From positions 2,108,159 to 2,172,158 of the forward strand of contig JAYKAV010003266.1 in NCBI GenBank assembly GCA_035582835.1: a stretch of 64,000 nt of DNA. The letters run 5' to 3'. Shown piece after piece: positions 1 to 13,399 of the stretch (its first letter is position 1; every line of letters starts with the position of its first letter). Origin of the DNA: Phoebastria nigripes (Eukaryota > Chordata > Aves > Procellariiformes > Diomedeidae). A program made the position numbers and the translations under genes. The notes beneath the pieces are model-generated. The model searched no databases and had not been told where the DNA came from. It worked only from the letters and a program-made list of their open reading frames with translations.

Positions 1-3000
1 GATACTTGAAAAGACTGGACGTAGCGAGATGAGGTATTTATTGCTTTTCTGTTTGACTTGCAGAGTTGATCAGCCCGGGCTCCCTGTGAGTTTCTCTGCC
101 AGCATTCGCGGTGTCGCCCGGGCCAGGCGCAGGACTTGTATTTCCACCGGGGAGGGGAAAGAAATCTTTGCTCTAGGCAAGGGAAAACCTTAACCAGCAC
201 TCCACGGGCCAGCGAGCGCTGCTGTCTTGTCTCTGTCTCGGCGTCTCATTGTGATATTCAGTTCCTCGCTGGTCCCAATGGCCCGTGTTCTTGTGGCCAG
301 TGACAGGCAAATGTTTGTGAGTGTTGTTTCTTTCAAAGACACCAAAGCTTATGTGTGTCCCTTTGTAGAGTGCCAGGAGGGGAAGGAACGCTGTAAATAT
401 TTCTCTCTGTAATAAATATTGATATTTGTGCAGGCTGCAGTGGGGAGGAGAGGGTGATTAGGTCTAATGGAAATACAAGGATTGACTGCATGAGGTTGGC
501 AGTGGCAGCAAAATAGCTCCCAGCGCTGCTCAGCCCTGCCCGGGCAGTGCTGTGCCGGACTGGGACCTTAGTTTGCAGCCGGTGTGTGTCAAAGGAAAAT
601 CCATTTTCATATCCATCCCCCTCCTCCACCCTTCCCGCCCAGAGGAGCCCGGGAGGGTCACCGCGGGCTCCCCGTGCACCGGGAGAGCCGCCGGCTTGTG
701 GTCTCGTGACGCAGTGCTAAGGGGAGCCAGCAACAGGGGAGGGGAGAAGCGTGTAGAGAAATACTCAGGAAACTTGTTGTTTTAATTACCGTTCAGTAGA
801 AGCCATGCCAAGTCCACTTTCTTTTGGTAATCCACTTTTGTGAGTTTCTCTGGGCCCTGTTAATACTCTGGAAGAAAATACTAATGATCAACCTTGTGCA
901 ATAAGTTCTTGACATTTACAACAGCCTGAGCTTTGTAACTGGAGGGCTTGGATTTACTGAGACNCAGAGAGCGCTGGCAGAAACAGAGAGACTGAGAAGC
1001 AGAGCAGGATACATACCGCCCGTTACCAGGAGGATTCCCATCCTAGGGATCCTTCTCCTGCACAGTGAATCTAATTTTAAAGACAGCAAATGTACAAATG
1101 TCTGGGTTGCCCTATTGAAGTCTGGTGAACGAGCTGTCATTGCAGCAGCCGATAACCTGCCGTGCTCTTTGCTGGGGCGTTAACAGGGATTGCGGAGTGT
1201 CAGGTTTTGAAATCCTCCAGGTCTCATTTNTTACTGGTTTCTGTTACTGCTATTCACAGCGATCCGGCACGCAGCTTATGTGAGTGATTTCCAGATCTGT
1301 ATTCTAGTTATGGTCATGGGTTTGGGTATTCATATTCAGATCGTTCACCAAATTCTTGTGGTACTCTGAAACCCAGAGAGAGCACTCCGAATGGTTTCCA
1401 AACGCTTCTAAATATTGGTCTGAATAGTTATCTCTGCAGGAGTCACAAAATATGAATACTGCNCAAAGCAAAGACCTGGCTTTTCATCACCTGGGTGCTG
1501 GTGAACGTGTGCTTGCCCTACAGCCCGCGTCAGGCCCTCGTGGTCCTCTTTTCTTCACATCTATTTGAGAGGCTTTTGCGTAGCGGCTTTTAAGCCCCCT
1601 TTCCTCCTCCTGCTCTCTGCCTTCTGGCCAGGAGCACCCCATAAGCAAACGTTTTGTCATTCCCCCTTCCCCAGTATTTTCTCAGCAAAGGCGGAGGTCC
1701 CCGACCATCCCCTGGGTTCTCTGGCAGGGGGTTGTTGGGCAGTGCTGAGGGTGGGTGCTGCAGCAACCCAGCAGCGATGCCAGTGATGCCGGTGACCGGC
1801 ATCTTTTCCACGTGCGTTTTGGCTGCCTATTCCCCCCCGGGCAGGCGGCAGGAGAGGCGGCAGGCAGGAGGTCTCCCTGCTCGAGATGCTCCGTGTGCGG
1901 CGTGATGGGCTGCCAGCCCTGCTCGGCTGGTTTGCCCCTTAGCAGCCTCTGCCCCTCCGCTGGCAGGAGCCGGGGGAAGGGCCCGTAAACCGGGGTTATC
2001 CTGCAAGATAAAGATGAGGGGGAAAAAGAAAAATGATTGTAGAGCCCAGAGGGACTGGTTTGTGAGCAAGGATCAAAAGAATCCAACGTGTCCAAGCTGG
2101 CTAAACGCGGGGTCTGTGTTCCATGAATACGCCAGAGCGCTAAGGAGAGAAGGGGACAACTGAGTTTTTCTGTGCTGTGGAGGAAGTTGAGGAGAGGAGG
2201 AAAGGGAAAGCAGCAGGAGCACTTTGCAAACCAGTAAGCTATTACACTTGTGACTGACTTCCAAGGGAAGCAGCAGAAACATCTCTTCTTCCATCATCTG
2301 AAAAGGTGTTAGGAGGATGGCGTCGGGAACGGCTCGGTGCTGGCTGGAAGGGGTGGCCTATAAATAATCTGCCAAGTGTCTACTCGTGGTGGTTGACATG
2401 AATTATGGATCTTTACAGGCAATTATACGGAATGAAGCAACATATCCCCTTGGGGCAAAGCGCTTGTAATCTATTGCCCTGTTTGCATCCAACTTTTCTG
2501 TTACTCCTTTGGGAAGAGGAAGCCTCAGGTCTCAAAATGGCGTTTTCTTTGCACTTGCAGCAAACTGGACTCGAGGGTTGGTCAGGAGGGGGCAGCGACT
2601 TTGCCTTAGATGAAACGATTTCACATCCCTCTCATTGCCCCCTTCCTCCTGCAAGGCCGGTTGGTGTTTTGATTCTCCAGTTCACTTCGTTTCAGGTATT
2701 TCGACATCAAAGTGGGAGACGTCATTTTCCAGAATCTCTCTGCCTGGTGTCACTGCTTAAATAATTCCATTTAATCTTCTGCTTATGAGCTATCAAAGCA
2801 CCCACTCCAAGGGGGAGCAAGGTGCTAATCAAACGCTTCTCCACCTTGAAAGCCTTTATTAAAAACCCATATACAAGAGTCTAACTTACAGGCAAGCTTT
2901 TCTCCGCGTTGAGCCCTGCTGTGGAGCACCACGATGATGCAGCCCGCAAAAGTACAGACAATGTGGACGTCAAGTGGTCCATGCTTTGCCATAAAGGACG

Positions 3001-5734
3001 AATTTATGTGTAAAGGGAGGCAGGAGAGATCAGCACAGCCAAAGTGCTGGAGCCCCTGTGGCATCCAGCATGGACCAGTCCACAGCTGTGTGAAGACTCA
3101 GCACGGGAACCAGCGCTGAGAAAGAAAACCACGGCCTCGCTGCTGGTGGGCAGCATCCCAGGCAGCGCGTGTCGGGGAGGTTTATCCCTAAGGAGGCTGG
3201 ACGTAGCCGTGCCGGACCCTTCCCGCAGGGTCTCGGTGCTGTGACACAGGGGGGATGACGAGTGCAGCCGCTCGACGCGGTGGCAACAGAGACCTTCATC
3301 ACAGCAGTGCCTTCAACACACTGTCTTAAAATCCTAATGGCCCGTCCCCGCGTGAGTTCTCTCTCCTACCTTCAACTGGACTTCACCAAAAGTGTCATAA
3401 TGTAGGGAACAATTTGGGTGGGCCTGTGGAGGACAAAAGCAAGAGGACTTAAAGCTCTGGGGTGGTGTTCCCGCACGCTGCTGACTCCGAGCACCTCGGT
3501 GCGAGTCATTTAAGTCTGCGTGGAAAGGGTCGGAGCGCTTCCCTCCTCCGGTGGGCATGACCTACAAACAAGGTCTCATTTCCAGAAGTCCCAAGCAGCC
3601 AGCGGGGATGAGGAGCGCTGACCTGCCCGCTGCCCTCGCCCTGTCCCCAGGGCAGCAGGTTGGCAAAGGGCAGAGCAGCTCCCGGCACGGTCCCCGTGAT
3701 GCTCCTGTCCGAGCCTGTGCCTCGAGCCTGTTCCCTGGCAGCAGCCCAGCCACGTTCTCGCCTGTCGCTGGCTCTTCTCCATGCAGTTTGCAGTGCTGTC
3801 AGAGCTCACTTGTCATGGGGACTCAGCTCACCAAACTAAATGAAACTAAAATAGACTGACTTGAATAAGCTGGGACATCAAGGAAAGCTCACGAGTGACT
3901 GTACCCTGGAGAGAAGAAAAAATGCTGAGAGAAGGATAAATAACTGACATCAAAGATGCATTAAAATGCCACAAAGCTTCAGCCATCCTATTTCAGAATT
4001 GCATTTGTACCATAAACCGCAAGCCAATAACGCAGGGAGCTGCGACGTTGTACATAGTTGCGTACTAGGTAGAGCTAGGTGAGCAGTCCCGTCTGTTTAG
4101 TGAATGTGTCTTCGGTGAAAACTCCTGCATCGCCCCAGCCTTCGCCCGAGGCCACCAAGACCAGTGGGTCAGAGGCTGAAGGCAAAGCACTGGTGACAGC
4201 TAAGAGGCCACCCAGCACCCGCGTGGACAGGATGCTTTTTTTTTTTTTAATCAGACACGCAGCGGGGAAATAATTGGAATAAAAGATGCCTGTGCGCACT
4301 GCGAAGAAGGAGCTGTTCAGGATCTGCTGAGCTGAGCAGCCCTGAACATGCAATTTAAATGTAGGTTGGTCAGATTAGTTTTGAAGGGGAAGAAGATGGG
4401 AGTCTTCGAACCGATTTTCGCCTCCTGGAAGGCTTTGTACAAAGCTTCTGTTCGCCATGAAAAATCCCCACCTTCGGGCAGTGGTCCCGTTCTGGGCAAG
4501 GCACGGCACGGAGGCCGGCGTCCCAGCTGCGGGCAGTACGTGTTGCCTTCCTGGCTCCCCACGGGCACGCGTGCAGCAGAAAGCTCCGGGTCTCCGGTAC
4601 GTGGCCTGCAGCCCGGGGTGCTTCGGTGCCTGCCCGCAGCGGCACGGGCTGGGGGCTGCGCCGGGGGGTGGGAGGCAGGGAGGCGAAGGCAGCGGGGCAG
4701 CACGGGACGGCAGAGACCGACTGCTCCCTTGCTGGAAAAGCAGCTCCTCGTCTCGCCCGGGCGTCTGTGCCGACATTGCTGCTGCGGTTGCACGCGGAGC
4801 AGCTCAAACGCAGCAGCGGGTCTTTCAGCCGTGCTGTGAGCACGGCGGCGTCTGTGTGCTTGTTCTTTCAGATCCCCGTTTGTCCCTGTGTTACCCATTC
4901 CTCTCCTTTCTTTGTAAAAGTGGAATATAATACTGAAAAAATAGACGTTCCTGCAGCACGTAAGAACATGCTCAAAAGACCTGCGGGGTCTATCTATCCA
5001 GTTGCACGGATAATATCCCAAACTCTCTGGGCCTCCTGAGGCTGCCAAATCAAATACGAGATCTCCTGTATGGCCTTTCCTTTGAGATTTTTAATACCTC
5101 TCTTTCAAACAAGCTTGGAAGTTTATGCAACAGCTTCTCCATCAGATGTTTCCATCTCATGGACTGGCCAGCAGAAAGGTGCGCCTGCAAGAGGAGCTGA
5201 TGGAAAGTAAACGATCTGATGAGCTGATTTTGCCACGTTATTTCATAGCTTCAGAAGATACTGCAGTAAAATGTCCTTCTCACATTGACGAGTGTTTCTA
5301 TGTTAACGGCACCTTGGGGGCCGTTAGGAGAAGTGGTGGGAAGCAGCAAGGGGAAGGGAGTGTACAGGTACTAAAACTTCTGTCCTCAAAACTGTCACAG
5401 AATGTAGAGGTATCAGCCATGGAACAGATTCTGATCTCTTCTGCCCCCCTCCTTAAAATAAACACATGCCAGTTCTAGGGGATTTGTGTATTGGCAGGAA
5501 TAATGAATTGATTTGTATCCGTACCCATTCCACCGTATCGTTCTCTGGTTCCTCCCCTCCCCGTTATACTTGACACACTGGAGTTCTGTATTATATTTTT
5601 TTTAAGATGATTGTCTGTTTTTTGTTGTTTTTACAAGTGTTGTGGAAAAAATGTAAGAAAGTTTAAGTATTTAAAAATGTTCCAAGGAAAAAAGGGGGTT
5701 TTGTTATTATTCTAATATATTATTGTGTACCTAT

Positions 5735-5742
5735 TGTAAATA
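5735..5742 (+). promoter_or_regulatory. Pumilio-type element UGUAAAUA in the 3' UTR
   Basis: An exact match to the Pumilio recognition consensus UGUANAUA, 56 bases before the polyadenylation signal. A second copy lies at 392-399. Pumilio proteins typically repress or destabilise bound mRNAs. Eight-base matches also arise by chance, so the support is the position inside a likely 3' UTR. Confidence 0.3.
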
Positions 5743-5797
5743 TGAAACACTCCTATTTTGCAAGCCAAGGACTCACTTTGTACTGTTGTTATATATA

Positions 5798-5803
5798 AAT
5801 AAA
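5798..5803 (+). terminator. Polyadenylation signal AATAAA of the upstream gene
   Basis: A canonical AATAAA hexamer in AT-rich context, followed 10-17 bases later by a short A run where cleavage would fall, and then by the T-rich segment TTATTTTCTAAC. A weaker proximal AATAAA lies at 5457-5462. This marks the likely end of the upstream transcript and the start of the intergenic region. Confidence 0.65.
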
Positions 5804-5820
5804 GTTTACTGGTTAAAAAA

Positions 5821-8800
5821 GCCCTCTTGAGTAGTGGGTCCTTATTTTCTAACATGGTGTGTGGCATTTATTGTGTAAGCTGAGTATATTGGTGAGAAAT
5901 ACTTACTGAATCACACCAGCAATAAATGGGTAACTGGAAATCTGGAAGTAACCCCTGTCCAGCGAAGCCGGGGGTGCAGCTGGGCTGGACGGGGGTCTGG
6001 GATTGCCTCCTGGCCTCCAGCCTTTGAAAAGCAACTTCTACCTTTGCAGCAGGGAAAATTTTTCCAGTAGCGAATGCAAAGCAAAGTGCGGTAGGTGCAG
6101 GGAGGCTCTGTGGGACTGAGCGATGCTGCTTCACGGCTCCCGTTCCCGCAGAGCGGGGCAGGTGAGGCTGTTGCCGTCCTTGCGGGCCTCTAGAGTTTTA
6201 GCATCATTGCTAAACGGCCTCAAGCTCAGAAATGTCCCATGAGACGTGCTAGTTCATCATCTCAGAAAAAGGGGCCGAAGGGCTGAGCTGTCTCCCCGAG
6301 GAGCACCGGTCCTTGCAGACAGGAGGGGGCACGCAGGCAGCCCTACGGACCGCGGGAAATACTGGGTCCTTCCACTCCANTTGGGGAAGGAGCAGGCAGA
6401 GGCTGTTCACAAATAAAAGGCCTGGATGAGTTTTTTGTGTTTTCCCCTCCTTGAAATTATCAGTCCTTAAGGTAAAATGTGTTTGCTTCCGTTTCATAAA
6501 TTCAAGCTAAAATTTTAGCAAACGCTGAGAGGCATCTGCTGAGTAGCAGGAATCAGCAAGTGACTTCTTCAGCAGCTGTCTGTCAACTTTAATGACCAAT
6601 ATGGATGCAATTACAGCAATGAACTTTCTCTAACAGCCCAAAATTACTCTGGATGATGATAAGTGACAGAAAAATGGAGACCCTTAAGGAAGCATTAAAA
6701 AAGAAACATGGGGATCTGGAACAAGAGTTCTTACTGCTTTTTCTGAAGGATCTTAGGGTTTTTTCTTTCTAAATTAGGTACTAAAAAGGATAAATCTAAA
6801 CCAGAAGGGAAAGGCATGGCACACCGTGGATCACAGCAGGGAGTTCAGTGCTGCCCCAAGATGTAGTTTTTACACAGACATTTGACACCGAGTCCGCTTG
6901 TTTTAGTGTAGTGCTAATAGGGTGATGGGAAGCTACTCCTATTTGAAGTTAATGCAAATATATCATGTCAGTGCAGCAGTCTGCTCCTCGGGCAGGTCAT
7001 TTTATCTTACTTTCCTCAAATTGAGAGCAAAGCTTGACATGAACCTTAGGAAGGCAGCGGGGCCACATCCTGCCGTCTCCCACTTTAAACCGGTAGATTT
7101 TAACCTCCACAGATCGATCCCATGGGCTCTCTTAGCTCTGATGCTGGCGGTGCTGTAACCGTTCCAGTGCTGAACCGGGGTGTGTCAACCCAATATTGAG
7201 TGAATTTTGACATGATTTGTGAAGTTAGGGAATAAAAGAGGAGATGATTGTTTTTCACTTGTGCCTTGGGTTAGCCTAAATTTATACCAAGAATAAAATA
7301 TGAACTGAACTGAGGTTCCCAGAGTTTTCCTAAAGGCTGGAGGAGCGGCGTATGGTATTTTACAGGGGACCTCCAGAGATGGTGATCTCTGTGCTGACTT
7401 GCTCGTGGCCATTGCGTTGCAGTAGAGACACTGGAGGCAGGCGGCAGGACGGCTGCTGGCCGGAGGCATTTCCACTCCACATGTGACCTTTGAGAGGCTA
7501 TTGACTCCTTCAGCTCAGCAAAGGCGAAAGAAATTTCAATGTGAATCGACAGCATTGACCATGAGGTCATTTGTATTCATCTGCACCTTGTTAATATATT
7601 TAATATAATAAGTATACTCAATTAAAAATTACATTTTATCTGGCATGCACTTCACAGGGCTTTATCAGCACTGGCAAGGTCAAGTGATGCTTAATAAAGG
7701 TTATATAAAATGCAGATGGCTGAAATCCCTCTATCATTTTCCATGTCCAGTGCAGAAGAGTGAAGAGCCACAAAGACACACTTTGGAAGGCATCACTAAA
7801 ACGGCGGGTTTGGACCTTACTTGGGTTAAGGTTGTGGGTCAGAGCAATCATTCCTCTGAAAGGCTGCTGGCACAGCATTGAGCTGGGGTACCGCAGCTCT
7901 GCGGGCTGCCTGGGGCAGTTTTTCTCTCTGAAACAGCAGCAAAACAGCTTTGAGTTTATCCTCCGTTCCCCCATTTTAGCTTTGTCTGTGCTCACCCTCT
8001 GCATCCCCTAGGCCAGCTTTTATTTCACCTTCTGAATATATGGGATTGCTCTGTTGCTTACTAATCACCATTGCTCTGCAAATAGTGGAAAGGATTTTGG
8101 ACATCCTGGTGCTGGCTTTTCAAGCCTGGTTATCAGGGCGAGCTAATGGAGGTGACACTTTCAATTATCAAATGCAATCGTGGCATTAATATTGACCTGT
8201 TTAAATTCCAGAGTCTTTTCTCCTCTGTGAATGCTTAGCTAGAGGGTGACATATAATTGTATGTAATCAGACAGTTATTTTAAACTAGCAATAATAACCA
8301 CAAAAATCTATTGCTTTTTATTCCAATAAGCATGTGTGGTCTTGTTATATTTAAGTGGCTAACTCACACATTTGTAATGGAAATTTAGCTTAGTGTTGAT
8401 TGGACACTTCATTGCTTAGAATGGAGCACATCACTAATAACCATGCTAAAACCTCTCCTCCCTAATCCAGAATTGTTTCATGGGACACTCAGGACCCCTC
8501 ACCATGCCCGCTATGGTGGCACATTTCCCCAGGTGCCCGGTCAATCTGGAACCTGCAAAGTACTGATGTTGCTGGTGGGGGCTACTGATCTGACATCAAC
8601 AGGATGAAAAGTAGCTAATTAATTTAGAGATCTTCCAGAAGAGAAATCTTGTATCCGCTCCAGTATATAGATATGTTTGTGCAGACAAGTGTATATAAAA
8701 TAATGTGAAAGTATTATGACACAATATAAAATAGATGTACAGCATAATACAACATGAATGTGACTATATCTATTTATATCAAGAGTATACCCCAGGGTTC

Positions 8801-11800
8801 ATGTTAAACTTAAAATTACAAATATCGATGCCAAAACAAGGGATTTGTTTTTCGCTCAAAATAATACTTATGAAAATGGAAACCACTCGGGCTTTATTGT
8901 CGCTTCATAATTAACTCCAGTGAAGGAATCTAATTACAAATGTTCAATGCTGCCCTATGGCAAAATGTCTAAGAAAAGGGAAGGAGGATGGCCAGGCTTA
9001 AACAACTCAGGTAAAAATTAACTCCATGGTAATATTTGATAACTAAGAATGTCTCTGTCAGCTTGTCTGGGTGTTAATGAATTGGGCTGTTCTTTTCACA
9101 TTTGATTACCAGAGTTTTATGACTGCCATTTCGCCCTTATTGCTCCTGGAAATAGGCTTGTCTATGGCCTGAGCACCAGGAATAATGTTTGGGGGTTTAT
9201 AAATAGATCCCGTTCTTTCCCTAGTAAAACTGTTTATTTTTTTTTTCATCCAGACTTACTTCAAGGCAAATCTTGGAGCTCTGTAACTGGGTCCACATGG
9301 AGCTGTGCATGGGTCCTTCCTCGGTGCTTCGAGCTTATCTCACAGCATCTCTGTTTTGGAGCAGACTGGGAAGGGAGCTGGAGGCTCTCTGAGCAGTATG
9401 AAATACAAGATATGGGGTTTCTGCTTTGTAGCCCATTTAAAACAAGATCAGCAATGATCATTATAATTTGAAAATTATCCTTTTCCATGGTTGCTTTGCT
9501 TTGCTCAGCACTCACCAAGAGCTATGGGGATGTGTTGTGCTCCTTGCAACGACCAGGCAGCCCGCTCCGTCCCCTGGAGCACGCAGCTGGGTCCCCAGCA
9601 GCACCAGTCCCCCGGGGAGGGGAAGGGGGGTTTGCTCTGGGGCTGCAGAGCCCCTCCAGCTCCCCCCGCCTCCCCGGCACCTTCGAAGGGCCACTGATGG
9701 CCAGCTGCTGGCTAAAGCAAAGAGCCCAGTACTGGGACCTCCAGCTCCATAGACACAAAAGCTGGAGATACCGCAGCCTCCTGGTGTTTCAAAGCAATAA
9801 ATAGCCTCCATTTACTCCTGCAGCGGAGAGAATTATTCTCCCCTGTGGTTCACTCCCAGCTTTGCTGCTGCCTTGCCATGTGAGCAACCTGCCTGCCTGC
9901 CTCCTTCCCCTCTGAAAAATATAATGGAGCTACTTCCCATCCCTTATGCAGGTGTTGGGAGATTTAATTATATTTTGAGAGCCTCGGATGAAAGGCACTC
10001 CAGAAGGACCGGAGGCTAATACATTCATTAGCCGAGTCCCCGCTGGGTGCCGGGGCTGGCTCTGGACACACGCACCCTTCGTGCTAACGCGGCGGCGGGT
10101 GGCCTGGGAGCCGCCGGGATGCGGGGCAGGGCTGCACGGGGCTGGCTGTCTCTGCCCAGCCGGCATTGTCATTCTGCTCCAGCCGCTGCCAGCTGCCCGG
10201 AGAGGAGAAAGCATTTTCTCTTTTGTTAGCACTCAATTAGACTGAGCTTTGAGGAGAAGATATAAATGCTTAAAAGTTCTTTTTTTTGCCATGTTCAGCT
10301 TTCACAAAGGGAAGTGTTGGGATGATCTCAGGGGGAGAGTTGCTCTTGCATGAGTTTTTAAGCATTCTTTTGACGTTCATTTGATTTTTGCAGCGGGAAC
10401 CTGCAATCTCTCTGAGCTCGCCACAAAGGCATTGCCTCAGGCTGTACAGGAGTTTATAGACTAGGTCACAGACCTCATGCATATTTTATATGTGCTCAAA
10501 TAGCATTTTAGCCTTTGACAAGCACAGGTCAGAGTGCCAGCACCCTGCCCTGGAGGGAAGTGGCTCAAGGCTAGTCACATGGAACAAATACACCAAACAA
10601 ATAGATCAAGCACCAGAAATGCTCAAATCCACTTTGGGAGAGAACTCAAAGGATTGCTCTGTGCGTGGCCTGGCCTTTTTGCCTATACAGGTGGAAGCAG
10701 GAGGATGGCCCAGTGCTTCCAGAAGGATTATAAGATCTGCTGGCTGTGAGGCTGGCAGCAAAATAATGGCCCTGGCCAGCAGTTCCTATCATGCTAATGG
10801 GTGGGATTCACCTCTCCTGCTACAGATATATAAAAGAGATCAGTGCTTCTAGAATGTAAGTCACCCCAGCTGAGCTAAATCACCCTCTGGAGATGCTGTA
10901 ATTCCCCTTCTGGCACACGAGAGCGGTATTCCTCCTGCCAGAGCCGGAGCTGGAGCGGCAGGGCGCTGCCGGGGCTTGGTGCGTACTGGCATGGTGAGGC
11001 TGTAGGAAATGCATCCACAGTGGTCTCAGCACTGTACTAATTGCAGGTCTCAAACAAATACCTCATTTACACACACACTAATAAATTGACTGCCTTTTGA
11101 TACGAGCTGTTAAGTGGGGAGCTCTGCGGGGAGCTCGCTCCCAAGGATGCACCTCTGAAACAAGGTAGAGTCTCTTCCTCCATCTGCAGAGGAGCCGCGA
11201 GGAGCTGGCTGGTGGGGAAGCTAATACCTCAGTGCACGGGCTGGAGGATTAGCAGGTTGGTAATGGATATGGGTTGAGTAATAACCTGTGGAGTGATTAA
11301 TATGGATATGATTTTTGGATTAATAAGGATGCAGCAGAGCTGTCTGCTCAGGAAAGATGTTTGCACTCACCAGTTTGAATGCAGTGACCGTTACCTTAAT
11401 GCTGTGATTAAATCCACATTTAAGACACCTCATTGAATTAGAGTGTAAGAGTGAATTCTTATAACCCGCAGCAAGAAATATATTCAGGCCTGGTGGATGA
11501 AGAATGCAAGAAGATCCCTGGAGAGCCTCTGGGAATGTGTGTCTCAGCTGCTGTGGGCCAGCCCAGCCTGGCACATAACCCTGCACCCAGGCACTGCTCG
11601 CAGGCATTTCGCTGCCGTCTCCTTCACCCCGCTCTTTGGAGCTGCCGCCCTCTGGCACAGCTCCTGAGTGCGGACACACAGACACGAGTCACTTCTCTGC
11701 AGCTGTGTTACCTTCAGAGAACTCAGTTCAGCTGCAGGACAAGTCTTGAGCAAAAGCATCTACTGTGCACCTCAGACGTGGGGTGCCTGAGACGTTCTGA

Positions 11801-13319
11801 AGTGGTTGAGTTCTCCCATCTCTGCTGAGCCCTGAAATCGAGGCTGTCCTCCTCACTTCAAAAGGGGGTTAAATGTACAGATGGATCCCTGGCCTGTCTG
11901 CAAAGCACTGACCTAGAAGGGAAGGAGACTTTCAACTGCCTTATTACCCACCCTGCAGCTCAAAGCTACAGATCACGTCCCCCTCAACTGCCTTTCACTG
12001 CTCTCAGGATGAAAGCGGTCTTTGGCAGAGGGATTTGAGAACCAAGGGACTGCAAATCCTTCCCTGCCTCCGCTGCCCTCGCTCCAGCGCAGGCAAGCAC
12101 CGCTCCCACCCTGCGAGGAGTGGAGGGGACCCAGGGATCTGCCTGAAGCTGGGGTCACCCCTGCACACGCGTGTGCGCGTGTTTGAAAAACAATCTTTTT
12201 CATTTTCTGGTTGGCTTGGCAAATCACAGCTGCTCCTTCCCCAGAGCTCCTGAGCACATTTGCACAGGTTCCCATTTACATAGAGTAGGGCTTTTAATTT
12301 CCTTTGCACCGCCTGTTTCACGAATAAGCCATCTGAAATATTGCAGATGGCTGGGATGGGGAGCAGGGTGTGGGATACTGGGGGGGAGAACGGAGCCAAG
12401 CCCGCAACACAGATAACACACGTTTCGCCTAATGGCAGAGCCCAGGCTTGTTGTGGCTGCCCCGTGGTGGAGGATTACGCGAGGGTTTGCTCTCCGCTTA
12501 TTTTTGTTTTAACTCAGTGGCTTCGCATTTACCGAGACTGAGCCAAGGTGCTTGAGTATTAATTGATTCTTGCTGCTGAGTGAGGCTCATTAAGCAGCAG
12601 CTTTGGGGTGCGAGTGGCAGCTCACAGAGGCGGTAATGAGCCAGACAAGAGGTCCAGGACTGAAACTTCTCCAGCACCTGTTACTACAATTACAACCCCA
12701 AAACCACAGCCACCAAACGCACACACAGGCGCACGCACACGCACAAAAGAGCCTTATTACAACAAATGGCTCTCCCCACCGCCTCCCATTCAGGGAAATG
12801 ACGGGGATTTCTCAGCTAGCAACACCCTGCAGCTGGGTTAATTACCGCCGTTTGGGCGAGCGCTGCCCCGCCTCAAAACCCAACACATCTCCAAGGCAAA
12901 CACGGGGTATGTAACAGCTCCGGCTAATTCAGCAGCGAAACCTCTGGGGTGCTTGGGGCGGGGGGGGGCTCCCCCCGAGGCTGGGGCAGCGGGCAGAGTA
13001 ATTAGCATTCTATAGTGATTAATATAGTGTACAATTTGTGCATATGGTGTAATTACGGGGATAATTTATGCACGCAGTTGATGATAGCGGAGCTTCCTTG
13101 CTGCTGGTCCCGGGTTCCCAGGGCACGGCTCCGCCGCTGCCCGCTTCCCCATCGCCCCCCGGCCGAGGGGCGCGGCCCCCCCGGGAGGAGCAGAACCCCA
13201 GCCCGGAGGAAGGAGGGGGGGACCCGCCGTGGCACCGCCACCGGGAGATGGTTAATGCGGGAGAAGGGTGGAGGAAATGTGGGAGCAAGGCAGAGCGGGA
13301 GCGGTGCGCGGTTGCCGGG
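5821..13319. other. Intergenic region, no gene recognised
   Basis: Open frames here are short, overlap on both strands and lack recognisable protein features. From about 7.9 to 9.25 kb the sequence is AT-rich and almost free of frames, with many TAAT/ATTA cores (for example around 8160-8210 and 8610-8625), the kind of composition seen in developmental enhancers. A CA-rich stretch lies at 12717-12746. The segment from about 13090 becomes GC-rich. No transposon was recognised. Confidence 0.5.
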
Positions 13320-13359
13320 GATGCTCCAGCTCCCGGCGGGATGCTCCAGCTCCCGGCGG
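13320..13359. repeat. Perfect 20-bp tandem duplication
   Basis: Two identical adjacent copies of a 20-base unit (13320-13339 and 13340-13359), beginning GATGCTCC and ending CCCGGCGG. They sit at the right edge of a GC-rich patch and five bases before a CTCF-type motif. The perfect identity suggests a recent duplication, or an assembly artefact. Confidence 0.8.
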
Positions 13360-13364
13360 TCTGC

Positions 13365-13378
13365 CTGCCATCTAGTGG
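13365..13378 (-). promoter_or_regulatory. CTCF-type motif, full match to core consensus
   Basis: Read on the minus strand the 14 bases are CCACTAGATGGCAG, which fits every position of the CTCF core consensus CCASYAGRKGGCRS. It lies between the presumed PLXNA2 end and CD34, next to a GC-rich patch, and could mark an insulator or loop anchor. Binding cannot be judged from sequence alone. Confidence 0.5.
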
Positions 13379-13399
13379 CTTTCCAGCTTTTTTTTTGGG

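Larger units (their letters stand above)
1..5813 (+). other. PLXNA2: Probable 3' untranslated region of an upstream gene (PLXNA2 by synteny)
   Basis: No open frame here resembles a known protein, but the segment ends in a textbook 3' end: AT-rich sequence, an AATAAA signal and a short A run at about 5815-5820. Two Pumilio-type UGUAAAUA elements occur, at 392-399 and 5735-5742. In mammals PLXNA2 lies directly upstream of CD34 in the same orientation and has a 3' UTR of several kilobases, so its terminal exon is the best candidate. The plexin C-terminal coding sequence is not in the window. A pyrimidine-rich tract ending in CAG at about 62 could be a splice acceptor, so part of the segment may be intron. 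The gene name is inferred from gene order, not from sequence identity. A 117-codon frame at 5125-5478 looks fortuitous. Confidence 0.5.

Noticed and set aside
5125..5478. 117-codon frame near the end of the presumed 3' UTR
   Set aside because: It lies in a probable 3' UTR, has no recognised domain and no splice evidence. It is worth a quick conservation check but is not supported as a gene.
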